Part shown: positions 23,242 to 31,427 of the stretch, piece by piece
Layout of the letters: each line of letters begins with the position of its first letter
How positions within the stretch are numbered: the stretch's first letter is position 1
Source of the DNA: Sulfurovum sp.
GTDB lineage: Bacteria > Campylobacterota > Campylobacteria > Campylobacterales > Sulfurovaceae
Direction of reading: 5' to 3'
DNA length: 35,733 bases
Assembly: GCA_015493425.1 (NCBI GenBank)
Contig: WGDG01000264.1
Span: 1-35,733 of the forward strand
Translations under genes and position numbers: made by a program
Notes under the pieces: model-generated
What the model saw: only the letters and a program-made list of their open reading frames with translations
Told to the model about the DNA's origin: nothing
The model's database searches: none

Positions 23242-26200
23242 CTACATCTCCATCTTTCTGATACTGGACTCTTTGACCGTCCAGATGAAAACGATCGGAA
23301 TGAAGATCAGCGTCATCAGCGTTCCGACGATGAGCCCGCCGATGGCCACTGCGCCAAGTGGAGCGAGTCTCTCCAGACCGATAGCGGTCCCCTGCGCGAT
23401 TGGAAGCATACCGACACTCACGGCAAAAGCGGTCATAAGTACCGGACGGGTACGTATCTTGATCGCTTCAAGCATCGCTTCGCGCTTGGCTTTGCCCAGC
23501 TGTATCTGCTCCATTGCAAAGTGGATCAGCAAGATGGCATTGTTGACGATGATACCCGAGAGGAGCATAAAGCCCATCATCGCCGGCATGGAGACATGGT
23601 AGCCGATGGCCAGCATCGTCCATGAAGCACCGATGACTGTCAACGGAATCGAGAAGAGGATCATCAATGAGATCTTGATATTGCCAAACAACACAATGAG
23701 CGTCAGGAATATGAGCACCACCGCCGTAATAATAGCACCGATCATCCGCTCTGCCGATGCTTTGAACTGTTTGATCTCCCCTGTCTGCTCGAGTGTGACA
23801 TCTTTCGGGAGATTCACCGAAGCCAACTGCTTTTCAAAACTTGCCATAATGTGAGAGATCGCTGCCTTTTCTCTATCACCATAGACCTCGAGTGTATACT
23901 GCAAACCGTCTCTTGTAATAAGGCTTGGCTCTTTATAGGAGTCAAGCGAAGCGATCTTGCCCAACGGAATCTTTCCTTTTGGTGTATCTATCAGCATCTG
24001 CATCACTGTGCTAAGCTGATCACGCTGCTTGGCAGGCAGCCATACCCGTACACTGTAGTCCGCACTGTTGACCCGGGCAAATGTCGCTACCGGTGCCCCG
24101 CGCAGTGCCAGCTGGAGCTGTGTGACCACATCGGCACGTTTCAGTCCGTAGCGCATCGCTTCAGCCTCATCCACTTTAAGATCGTAGATCACTTTGTCTT
24201 TGTCCCATGTCGTCGCGGTCGACACAACGCCTTGTGTATGGGAGAGTGCTTTTTGCACCTTTTTGCCTGCATTCAAAAGCGGATCGAGTGTATCACTGCT
24301 CAACGTGGCATCGACCGCTGCACGGATACTCGAAAGCGGCGTAGAACCGTAAGGGGCTACCTCAAGATACTTTACATCCGGGATTTTTGCTATCTTTTCT
24401 CTAAGGTCGCGTGATATATCCCAGATACTTGCTTTTCTGTGGTGTCTGTCCACATAGGTCGCTACGATCAAAAGATGGTCCGTACCGCTTCCGGTACCGA
24501 TGCTCATCACCCCGGCTTCGGAACCGATGCTTCCCGAAGCACGCAGCAGCGCATTCTCCTCCCTGATGATCGTGGAGACTTTTTTCATGATCTCTTCACT
24601 CTTTTCTATGGGAAGGTTCGCAGCGGTTGTGATGCGGATATTAACCGCTCCGGTATCCATTGGCGGCATCAGTTCCTGCCCCACCGTCGGCATAACCAGT
24701 TTGACCGAAGCGATAAAGAGTGCGATCAGCACAAAGACCGATACAAAACCCAATGCCCTTGAAGCTGTCACGGCACGTACAATATTGGCGAAGAAGCCCT
24801 GTATAAGATCGTTGGCTTTTCCTATGATCGAGTGGAAAAATGCTTCACTTTTGAGCAATAGAGGATTGTTCAGTGCCAAAATATGCAAAGAGAGCAGTGG
24901 TACGGCAACGATGGAAATGACATACGATGCCACCAGCGCAAGAAGCAGTGTGCCTACCAGCGGTGCAAAGACCGTTTGGGGGTACCCGCCGACGAAGAGC
25001 ATAGGTGCCAGGGCGATCATCGTGGTGATCGTACCGGAGAGGTCTGCGAACATGATCTCTTTGGTACCGTCAAAGACCGCCGCATGGATCTCCTTGCCAA
25101 GCTCACGATAATGCCGTTCGATATTTTCCATCACCACGACCGTGTCATCCAGCAGCAGTCCAAGCGCCAGTATGATCGCCGTAAGCGTCACGACATCGAA
25201 CTCTATGCCTACCAGCCACATCAGCGCTACTGTCGAGGCATACACCAGCGGAATGGTCACCAACACCACGAGGATCTGACGGAAACTTGCCAAAAAGAGA
25301 AAGACTATGATCGTGGACATGACAATGGCATCTCTAAGCGACTCGAACATATTCGTCGTACTCTGCTCGATCGTATCTTTCTGGGTGTCACTGATCTCGA
25401 AGCTGATGTTCGGATAGCGTTTTTTAAATGTCTCGAGTTGGTTTTCAACTTTTTCAATGGTTTTGATCACATCTGCCGAGAGGGCACGCTGTACCGCAAT
25501 AGCGATAGCGGGCTTGCCATTACCGTAATAGGCGGCACTGTTTTCATAGTGTCCAAAGTAGACTTTTGCCACATCAGCAAGCTTCACGTCGGGAGTGATG
25601 TTGAGTGCTTTGATCTTATCGACTTTGTCGCGTTTTCCTTTGGACATCAATAGATAGCGATGCTCCTCATTGGTCACGAACCCTACGGCATAATCACTGT
25701 CGTTTTTCTGCAGTGTGGCGATCACCTCTCCAAGTGAGAGGTGATAGGCATCCAGTTTTGACTTATCGACAATGATCTGGACCTCTTTCGTGTATCCGCC
25801 GAAAATATCGACATTAGCGATCCCTTCTGTTTTAAGAAGTGTATGCTTGATGCTTCCTTCCGCAAGATCACGGATATCGTCCAGGCTCAACGATGCCCCC
25901 TCTTTGGAAGACATCGCAACGACGACTACCGGTGCGGTCGCTTCGGTAATCTTGATGATCTGCGGCTCTTTAATGTCCCTGGGCAGCTTGGCCCGTATCT
26001 TGGAGACGGCATTGGTGACATCATTGACAGCAGTATCGATATCTTTGGAATAATCAAACTCTGCACGGATCACCGTCACTTCGTCTATCGTCGTAGAGTA
26101 TGCACGTCGTATCTCATCAAGTGCGTAGAGCTCCTCTTCAACAGGCACGGCAATGTTGCTTGCCATTGTCTTGGCCGATGCACCCGGCTCCACGATAACC

Positions 26201-26361
26201 ACCGCCACTTCAGGGTAGTTGGAGTTTGGAAAGAGATTTCTATGAATCTTGTTGTACCCCATAACCCCCATCATCAAAAAAAGCGCGAGAAACGAGATGA
26301 TAATATGCGGTTTTTTCAGTATCCGCTCAACCCAGGTAGAAGACCCCTCTTTACTGCTCAT
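23242..26361 (-). CDS. RND-family efflux pump, multidrug (AcrB/MdtB-like) type
   Basis: A 1039-residue inner-membrane transporter. It has two sets of six membrane helices and two large periplasmic loops. TM4 carries the paired aspartates of the proton relay in LLLDDTVVVMENIERH, and GLERLAPLGAVAIGGLIVGT precedes the last helix. The start segment RILKKPHIIISFLALFLMMG is typical of the hydrophobe/amphiphile branch rather than the metal branch. It is the last gene of a minus-strand operon (channel, adaptor, pump), and overlaps the adaptor gene by 11 bp. Substrates cannot be read from sequence. Confidence 0.9.
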   Translation of the reverse strand: MSSKEGSSTWVERILKKPHIIISFLALFLMMGVMGYNKIHRNLFPNSNYPEVAVVIVEPGASAKTMASNIAVPVEEELYALDEIRRAYSTTIDEVTVIRAEFDYSKDIDTAVNDVTNAVSKIRAKLPRDIKEPQIIKITEATAPVVVVAMSSKEGASLSLDDIRDLAEGSIKHTLLKTEGIANVDIFGGYTKEVQIIVDKSKLDAYHLSLGEVIATLQKNDSDYAVGFVTNEEHRYLLMSKGKRDKVDKIKALNITPDVKLADVAKVYFGHYENSAAYYGNGKPAIAIAVQRALSADVIKTIEKVENQLETFKKRYPNISFEISDTQKDTIEQSTTNMFESLRDAIVMSTIIVFLFLASFRQILVVLVTIPLVYASTVALMWLVGIEFDVVTLTAIILALGLLLDDTVVVMENIERHYRELGKEIHAAVFDGTKEIMFADLSGTITTMIALAPMLFVGGYPQTVFAPLVGTLLLALVASYVISIVAVPLLSLHILALNNPLLLKSEAFFHSIIGKANDLIQGFFANIVRAVTASRALGFVSVFVLIALFIASVKLVMPTVGQELMPPMDTGAVNIRITTAANLPIEKSEEIMKKVSTIIREENALLRASGSIGSEAGVMSIGTGSGTDHLLIVATYVDRHHRKASIWDISRDLREKIAKIPDVKYLEVAPYGSTPLSSIRAAVDATLSSDTLDPLLNAGKKVQKALSHTQGVVSTATTWDKDKVIYDLKVDEAEAMRYGLKRADVVTQLQLALRGAPVATFARVNSADYSVRVWLPAKQRDQLSTVMQMLIDTPKGKIPLGKIASLDSYKEPSLITRDGLQYTLEVYGDREKAAISHIMASFEKQLASVNLPKDVTLEQTGEIKQFKASAERMIGAIITAVVLIFLTLIVLFGNIKISLMILFSIPLTVIGASWTMLAIGYHVSMPAMMGFMLLSGIIVNNAILLIHFAMEQIQLGKAKREAMLEAIKIRTRPVLMTAFAVSVGMLPIAQGTAIGLERLAPLGAVAIGGLIVGTLMTLIFIPIVFIWTVKESSIRKMEM

Positions 26362-27439
26362 GTTTCACTCCGGTCACTGCAATGTTGTCAAAGGCAGGAA
26401 GCGCAGAAAGTCTGGTCTCGCTGACACTGGCAACCGGTGATGCGGGACACTCTTTGAGCAATATGCGGTTTTTCCCCGAAAGCAGTATCTCTACCTTCTT
26501 CGGTGTGAACCTGCCTTTTTGGTATACCATCACATAGGTACCCTCTTTTTTGTGCACAACCGTAGTATCCGGCACAATACACCCTTGAGCCTTCCCGGTC
26601 AACACTTCCACATTGATAAAGCTGCTCACAGGAAGCGCAAGCGTCTCATTCAAAGCCACTTCAGCCACACGCAAACCGTTCTGGGCGGCAGGATAGATCG
26701 ACTTGACATATCCGATCACCCTGTCGCCGTAAAACACATCCTGCTCTTTTTTGATCTGTGGATCCGCCGAAGGCGTATAGGAGAAAAGCAGTTTCTGCTT
26801 CTCATTGCTCATGGTCAATATGGGTTTCCCCGTGACGGCAAGGTCTCCTTCGTGCAGAACAACACGGTCGATCACACCATCAAAAGGGGCTTTGATCTTG
26901 AGGTAGGAGAGTTGATGCTGCAGCTGAGCGATCTTCTGTTTGGTGCCATCGAGTGCGGAAGCTTTCATCTCCATCGCTACTTTCGATGCGGTAAAGTTTT
27001 CCTTGGAAATGCCGCCGATGGCAACGAGCTTTCTGTTTCGCGCATAGATGCTCTCTGCCAACGCCAGATCACTCTTTTGTGCCGTGAGTGTCTTTTGAAG
27101 CGCATCGATGCTGGAGCGAAGTTCGAAGGAGTCGATACGTACCAGCGTATCACCCTTTTTGACCTTTTGTGACTCTTCAACCATGACTTTTTCCACATAT
27201 CCCGGCAATTTGGTGGAGAGTTCTATGCTTTTGTCTGCAAGTATCTCTGCAAGGAAGGGGGTCCTTTCCTCCAAAACACCTTGCTTGGCTGTCACTACGG
27301 GAACCCACAGCTTTTCAGCAGACGGAGTAGGCTGGTCTTTTACTTCTACCCTTCGTTCATCCAACAGACCCTTGCCTTTGATAAGCAACAGTGCAACCAC
27401 TACAATAGATACAATTGTTACAATTCTTTTCCTACGCAT
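26351..27439 (-). CDS. HlyD-family periplasmic adaptor of RND efflux
   Basis: A 362-residue membrane-fusion protein. An N-terminal membrane anchor (VTIVSIVVVALLLI, residues 7-20) is followed by the lipoyl half-motif GYVEKVMVEESQKVKKGDTL near residue 80, an alpha hairpin rich in K, A, Q and L, the second half-motif APFDGVIDRVVLHEGD, then beta-barrel and membrane-proximal domains. No lipobox is evident. The start overlaps the channel gene stop as TAATG. Confidence 0.87.
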   Translation of the reverse strand: MRRKRIVTIVSIVVVALLLIKGKGLLDERRVEVKDQPTPSAEKLWVPVVTAKQGVLEERTPFLAEILADKSIELSTKLPGYVEKVMVEESQKVKKGDTLVRIDSFELRSSIDALQKTLTAQKSDLALAESIYARNRKLVAIGGISKENFTASKVAMEMKASALDGTKQKIAQLQHQLSYLKIKAPFDGVIDRVVLHEGDLAVTGKPILTMSNEKQKLLFSYTPSADPQIKKEQDVFYGDRVIGYVKSIYPAAQNGLRVAEVALNETLALPVSSFINVEVLTGKAQGCIVPDTTVVHKKEGTYVMVYQKGRFTPKKVEILLSGKNRILLKECPASPVASVSETRLSALPAFDNIAVTGVKHEQ

Positions 27440-28761
27440 TACTTCACTCCTCTTTCCAGCAGATAATTCATATAGAACTTCTCTTTTTGATAATTATATT
27501 TACTCTCTATGAGCTTCGCTCTTGCAATATGTGCCTGACTGCTTGCATAGAGCAGATCATTGATCGTCGATACACCGCTTTTGTAACGTACACGCTCGAT
27601 CTTTTCACTCTCTTTGGCCAGAGCATACTGTTTGGTGTTTCCTCTGTAGTTCGCATAGGCCTGTTTCATTTTCTCATAGGCTTCTACCAGTGATTTACGA
27701 AGATCCAGCAGCGTTTGATGCTTGTCAAAGGTCGCCTGCATTTTGGCGATCTTTGCTTTTTGTGTCGCGGCATCATTCTTTCCAAAATCAAACAGTGTCC
27801 ACTTGGCATTTACACCGACCTGCCAGTTCTTCTGTGAATTGAAATCGCCGGGATACATGTTGGAACCGTCATTTTCACCATAGTTGTACCCATAGTAAGA
27901 GCTGAACGAAACCTGGGGATAACGGCTCGATTCACTTTTTTGTACCCCTTTGTCCGCCTTTTTGACATTCAGCTCGGCAATATGTACCCTGTTGAGTGAG
28001 GAGGCATTCCGGAGGAGGCGTTCTATGGAATAGTTTGGTCTCTTCACTATGACCTTTATCGGCTTTATTTTCCCAACATGTTCAAGACCCACAAGACTGG
28101 CCAATGAAGCCTTTGTCATGGCGATATTGCCTTTGAGTACTTCTTCATAAGAGAGGTTACCATAGAGATCGTTTTCTGCTTTCAGCAGGTCAATATGAGC
28201 CTTCTTGCCAAGCGCAACCTCCCTTTTTATAATATTTGTGAGTTTTTTCAAGGCTGTGACATGCTCATGCTGCGCATAGAGCATATCCTGCAGTGCCAAT
28301 ATGGAAAGATAGAGCGATGCCACATTGTATGCAAGCTGCTCTTTGGTCAGAGAGAGTCTGCTTTTCGAGAGTTCTGTTGCGATAGTGTCCATCTCTACCT
28401 GTCTGGTCTGTGCAAAACCTGTGAAGAGAGGTACCGTGTACATGATGCCCGTTCCGAAAAGATTGGTCGTGGTCGGCACACTTGCAGGATCGCTTAGAAT
28501 GCTTGCAGGGGTAAGCGGTGCGAGTGTTCGCGGAAGGTTGTAGTGCGTGTAGCTTCCTACCAGATCAATGCTGCCCATGCGGGCGGCTTTACTCTCTTGA
28601 CGCTTTGCCCGTGCCGATTCCATCTGTGCCTTGCTCTTTTTCACTACCATACTATGCTTTACGCCGTAATCTATCAGTCTGTCAAGCGTAAGTGTATCGG
28701 AAAAAAGATGGGGGGAGAAAAGTGAAAAAACCAGTGCACTCAGCAAAAAATTTTTCATCAT
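27439..28761 (-). CDS. TolC-family outer-membrane channel
   Basis: A 440-residue outer-membrane efflux protein. Signal peptide: MMKNFLLSALVFSLFSPHLFS, then the first repeat with TLDRLIDYGVKHSMVVKKSK and long coiled helices, and a second repeat beginning around residue 245 with HIAELNVKKADKG. ATG 28761 is used because AAAGGA is 9 bases upstream. An open frame continues 150 bases further upstream, but its translation is hydrophobic, lacks a ribosome site and would spoil the signal peptide. It is the first gene of the RND operon. Confidence 0.85.
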   Translation of the reverse strand: MMKNFLLSALVFSLFSPHLFSDTLTLDRLIDYGVKHSMVVKKSKAQMESARAKRQESKAARMGSIDLVGSYTHYNLPRTLAPLTPASILSDPASVPTTTNLFGTGIMYTVPLFTGFAQTRQVEMDTIATELSKSRLSLTKEQLAYNVASLYLSILALQDMLYAQHEHVTALKKLTNIIKREVALGKKAHIDLLKAENDLYGNLSYEEVLKGNIAMTKASLASLVGLEHVGKIKPIKVIVKRPNYSIERLLRNASSLNRVHIAELNVKKADKGVQKSESSRYPQVSFSSYYGYNYGENDGSNMYPGDFNSQKNWQVGVNAKWTLFDFGKNDAATQKAKIAKMQATFDKHQTLLDLRKSLVEAYEKMKQAYANYRGNTKQYALAKESEKIERVRYKSGVSTINDLLYASSQAHIARAKLIESKYNYQKEKFYMNYLLERGVK

Positions 28762-28876
28762 TATTGTTATTCCTTTAAAAATCAAAACCATAGGGTAGCC
28801 GATTCCTATGAATTGAATATGAATTATCTTTTTTTTACTATTCAGACATGATATACAATCTAAAGGAACAATAAAA

Positions 28877-29002
28877 ATGAAGATCGGAAACAGAAGAATA
28901 ACAGAGTGCAATTCAAAAGTTCAGGCTAAATCATCCTCGTATTTTCAGTATCACTTGGAAAACTGTTTACAAGACATACAACATCCTTCTCTCGACGAAT
29001 GA
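28877..29002 (+). CDS. Possible small protein of 41 residues
   Basis: ATG 28877 is preceded by AAAGGA at 8 bases and by a TATACAAT 18 bp further up, a plausible promoter and ribosome site. The product MKIGNRRITECNSKVQAKSS and 21 more residues is hydrophilic, with no signal peptide, and matches no family I know. The opposite-strand frame over the same DNA also looks coding-like, so at most one of them is real. Confidence 0.25.
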   Translation: MKIGNRRITECNSKVQAKSSSYFQYHLENCLQDIQHPSLDE

Positions 29003-29105
29003 CAGTGTGCTGCAAAAAAACAGAGAACCTGTCATTGGTTGCCAAAGGAATTTCATAAAATAATCTCTCATCAAAGTTAAAATCCATTAAGCTATAATAT
29101 TGCAT
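28926..29105 (-). CDS. Possible small protein of 59 residues
   Basis: From ATG 29105 the frame reads MQYYSLMDFNFDERLFYEIP and continues for 39 more residues with a protein-like composition (balanced acidic, basic and aromatic residues). No ribosome site was found before this ATG or before the in-frame TTG at 29120. No family is recognised. It competes with the plus-strand frame at 28877-29002. Confidence 0.25.
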   Translation of the reverse strand: MQYYSLMDFNFDERLFYEIPLATNDRFSVFLQHTVIRREKDVVCLVNSFPSDTENTRMI

Positions 29106-29136
29106 AAGACCACGTTTCAAGAAAGGGGGATGACGA

Positions 29137-30531
29137 ATGTCACCAGAAGAACGTTACAAAAAACTCAAAGAGTACCTTTCGGCGGAGAACCCGGTACTTT
29201 TGGATGTGATCGACGAATACGAGGCCCTGGATAACATAGGCCGTAAGATCGGCTTGCTGGAAGAGAACGAGACCTATACAAGCCATATATCTTGGTGGCC
29301 GATGATCTCGGTGCTTGGGACCTTTTCCGCGGGAAAGTCGACCTTCATCAATGAATACATTGGCAAAGAAGTACAAAAAAGCGGAAGCCAGGCGGTCGAT
29401 GACAAGTTCACCGTTATCTGCTACGGTGGAAGTGAAGAGGTAACAACGCTTCCAGGTATCGCATTGGATGCCGACCCCCGTTTTCCTTTTTACAATATCA
29501 GCGAAGAGATCAACCAGGTTGATGAAGGGGAAGGTGACCGTGTCAACCAGTATCTGCAGCTAAAAACACTCAAGTCCCCAAGAACCAAAGGAAAGATACT
29601 CATAGACTCCCCGGGCTTCGATGCCGACAGTCAGCGTGACGGGATATTGCGTATCACCAGCCATATTGTCGAGATCTCCGATCTTGTACTCATCTTTTTT
29701 GATGCACGCCATCCTGAACCAGGAGCAATGCGTGATACATTACAGCACCTGGTCGCAACGACCATCAAACACAGAGATGCCAACAAGGTACTTTACATTC
29801 TCAACCAGATCGATGCGACCAGCAAAGAAGACAACCTCGAAGATGTCATCGCATCCTGGCAGCGCGCGCTCTCCAATGAAGGACTGATCTCCGGGAACTT
29901 CTACAGCATTTACAATGAAAGTGCCGCCAACGATGCGGGTGGCGAAGTACTCGATCGTCTCAAAGAGAAGAAAAATGCCGATATGCAGCGTATCGTCGAA
30001 CGGATGGATAAAGTAAGCATCGAACGTGCCTACCGTATCATCAAATCGGTAGAGGGGTTTGCCAAAGAGATCAAGGAGAAGCAGCTGCCGAAACTGCATG
30101 AGGCTCTTCGTGCGTGGAGAAGAAACGTGCTCTGGAGTGATGCTGCGGTACTTGGACTTATTCTCGTCCTGTTCGGTCTGCTCCAGTCTCAGTTTGACCT
30201 TCTAAGCTCAGCGGTCGGCTCTCTTGTCTTTGGCGGCATTGCTCTTGTCATCCTCCTGGCAGCCCATGCAAAAGTACAGAGTTTCTTCGCACACAAAGCG
30301 GCAAAGTCCTGGGAAGAAAAAGACCCTGCGATCTCCAATGCGATCCTTCACAATGCAGGCTGGTGGCGTGCACTGTTAGGTTTTGGTCCCGCTTGGCAGA
30401 AGACTAGCAAGAAAAAACTCGATACCCTGAGTGCAAAGAGTAAAAAGATCATTCAAAAACTCAATGACCAATTTGTGAGTACTGCAACAGCGGCAGATGA
30501 GCCACACGATGAAGAGTTGCAACAGCAGTAG
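29137..30531 (+). CDS. Dynamin-like GTPase with membrane hairpin
   Basis: A 464-residue large GTPase. The P-loop GTFSAGKST is at residues 61-69, switch I Thr at 92 (DDKFTV), G3 DSPGF at 157-161 and G4 NQID at 223-226. The middle is helical. Residues ~330-375 form two hydrophobic segments (AAVLGLILVLFGLL and VFGGIALVILLAA) separated by a short turn, so the protein probably inserts in the membrane as a hairpin. The C-terminus is charged and coiled. The general arrangement matches bacterial dynamin-like/EHD-like proteins that remodel membranes, in some bacteria as phage or stress defence. GGGGG precedes ATG 29137. It stands alone rather than as the usual tandem pair. Confidence 0.8.
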   Translation: MSPEERYKKLKEYLSAENPVLLDVIDEYEALDNIGRKIGLLEENETYTSHISWWPMISVLGTFSAGKSTFINEYIGKEVQKSGSQAVDDKFTVICYGGSEEVTTLPGIALDADPRFPFYNISEEINQVDEGEGDRVNQYLQLKTLKSPRTKGKILIDSPGFDADSQRDGILRITSHIVEISDLVLIFFDARHPEPGAMRDTLQHLVATTIKHRDANKVLYILNQIDATSKEDNLEDVIASWQRALSNEGLISGNFYSIYNESAANDAGGEVLDRLKEKKNADMQRIVERMDKVSIERAYRIIKSVEGFAKEIKEKQLPKLHEALRAWRRNVLWSDAAVLGLILVLFGLLQSQFDLLSSAVGSLVFGGIALVILLAAHAKVQSFFAHKAAKSWEEKDPAISNAILHNAGWWRALLGFGPAWQKTSKKKLDTLSAKSKKIIQKLNDQFVSTATAADEPHDEELQQQ

Positions 30532-30537
30532 GGACTT

Positions 30538-31212
30538 CTACTCCTTACTGTTGCCCAAATACCTGACGACCAGCACACCAATCGTATAATTATGCTCGAC
30601 TGTTTTGAGCACAAATAGAGCCAAAAAATCATTCTTCTGTAACCGATTTCAAAAGGTATTTTTTTTAGCGATTCGTATTCGGTAAGTGCCATCTTTGGAT
30701 TTTCAATCCCTTCTGTATCAAAAGGATCTTCCTTTTTTGCCTCTATGAGTTAGATAATATGCTCAGGTAGATAAGTGAAACGATAGTGGCATATTGTGTC
30801 GATAATATCTTGACCGAGAAAGTTTCGTTCTCTCAGTAAATACACCACATCATATAGGTCCCGAATCTTGTTACGATCAAGGAGCAGAAGAGATTTAAGT
30901 TTGAAAATCACCTCTTCCGAAGCAATTCTAAAGGAACCAAAATGTTTGACATTGTCTTTTTGGAGTATTCCGCTCTCATAGATATTACTTGAAAATTTGA
31001 TCACAAAATTGACTTTGACGCCATTGATTATAAAACTCCTCATCATTTCGGCTATATCACCACCTTCATTGATTGCAGTATGGATAATCCCCTGATCAAA
31101 CTCGATGGAAATCACTTCATCAAACTGTTCCAAAAATTCAAGGGAGGGTAATTTATCAGCAAAAGGGAAACAGATGTCAAGATCAAAATGGTAGGTTATA
31201 ATTCTGATAAAT
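30538..31212 (-). pseudogene. AbiEii-type nucleotidyltransferase toxin, truncated and frame-disrupted
   Basis: Read on the minus strand, one broken gene is visible over three frames. The first part, from 31212, has YHFDLDICFPFADKLPSLEF, matching the conserved S/D-x-DLD nucleotidyltransferase motif region. The middle (to 30750) has the family signature LKSLLLLDRNKIRDLYDVVY. After a stop at 30750 the sequence continues in a second frame as IEAKKEDPFDTEGIENPKM, then after a shift near 30645 in a third frame as LQKNDFLALFVLKTVEHNYT, ending at 30538. The N-terminus is missing. Intact AbiEii/DUF1814 proteins of ~250-300 residues act as toxins of type IV toxin-antitoxin systems. The partner antitoxin is absent. 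Confidence 0.75.
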
Positions 31213-31215
31213 CAA

Positions 31216-31238
31216 AGATGGCGGCTGCGTAGCCATCT
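31216..31238. repeat. Hairpin at the truncated end of the AbiEii remnant
   Basis: AGATGGC (31216-31222) and GCCATCT (31232-31238) form a 7-bp stem with a 9-base loop, at the point where AbiEii similarity ends. It lies 10 bases before the dispersed repeat copy 2 and may be part of the same element. Confidence 0.45.
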
Positions 31239-31247
31239 GACACAAAA

Positions 31248-31269
31248 TTTCGGGAGAAATTGTAGAGTG
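31248..31269 (+). repeat. Short dispersed repeat, copy 2
   Basis: Twenty-one of 22 bases match the copy at 6367-6388, same orientation; the core is AATTTCGGGAGAAATT, itself a small hairpin. Like copy 1, it stands next to a truncated toxin gene. The stretch from 31270 to 31427, up to the polyferredoxin gene, holds nothing recognisable. Confidence 0.6.
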
Positions 31270-31427
31270 TTAGATTAAGTGTTGGTTAGTACACTTTATG
31301 CCTCATAAAAACCTTATGACTACAAAGTTGCAGAAAAAACAATTACTTACTGAATTTTATAACAGTTGCTACCTGAGGGTATTTGACCCTTTTCTTTATC
31401 AATTCATTACTACAAGTCCAATTTACA

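Larger units (their letters stand above)
28762..29136. other. Intergenic region between divergent TolC and dynamin-like genes
   Basis: This 375-bp region holds the TolC ribosome site at its left edge and AAAGGGGGAT before the GTPase gene at its right edge. A TATACAAT at 28852-28859 could be a -10 for rightward transcription. Two overlapping small open frames (28877-29002 plus and 28926-29120 minus) are the only candidate genes; both are weak. Confidence 0.5.

Noticed and set aside
24500..25653. Plus-strand open frames opposite the RND pump gene
   Set aside because: They overlap a full-length RND gene with diagnostic motifs and have no signals of their own.
28762..28911. Upstream extension of the TolC-like frame to 28911
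   Set aside because: ATG 28761 has a good ribosome site and yields a normal signal peptide; the extension would bury it.
31268..31274. GTTAGAT resembling the core site of an integron attC
   Set aside because: No matching RYYYAAC partner or imperfect palindrome of attC type could be found, and the other copy of the repeat lacks it.
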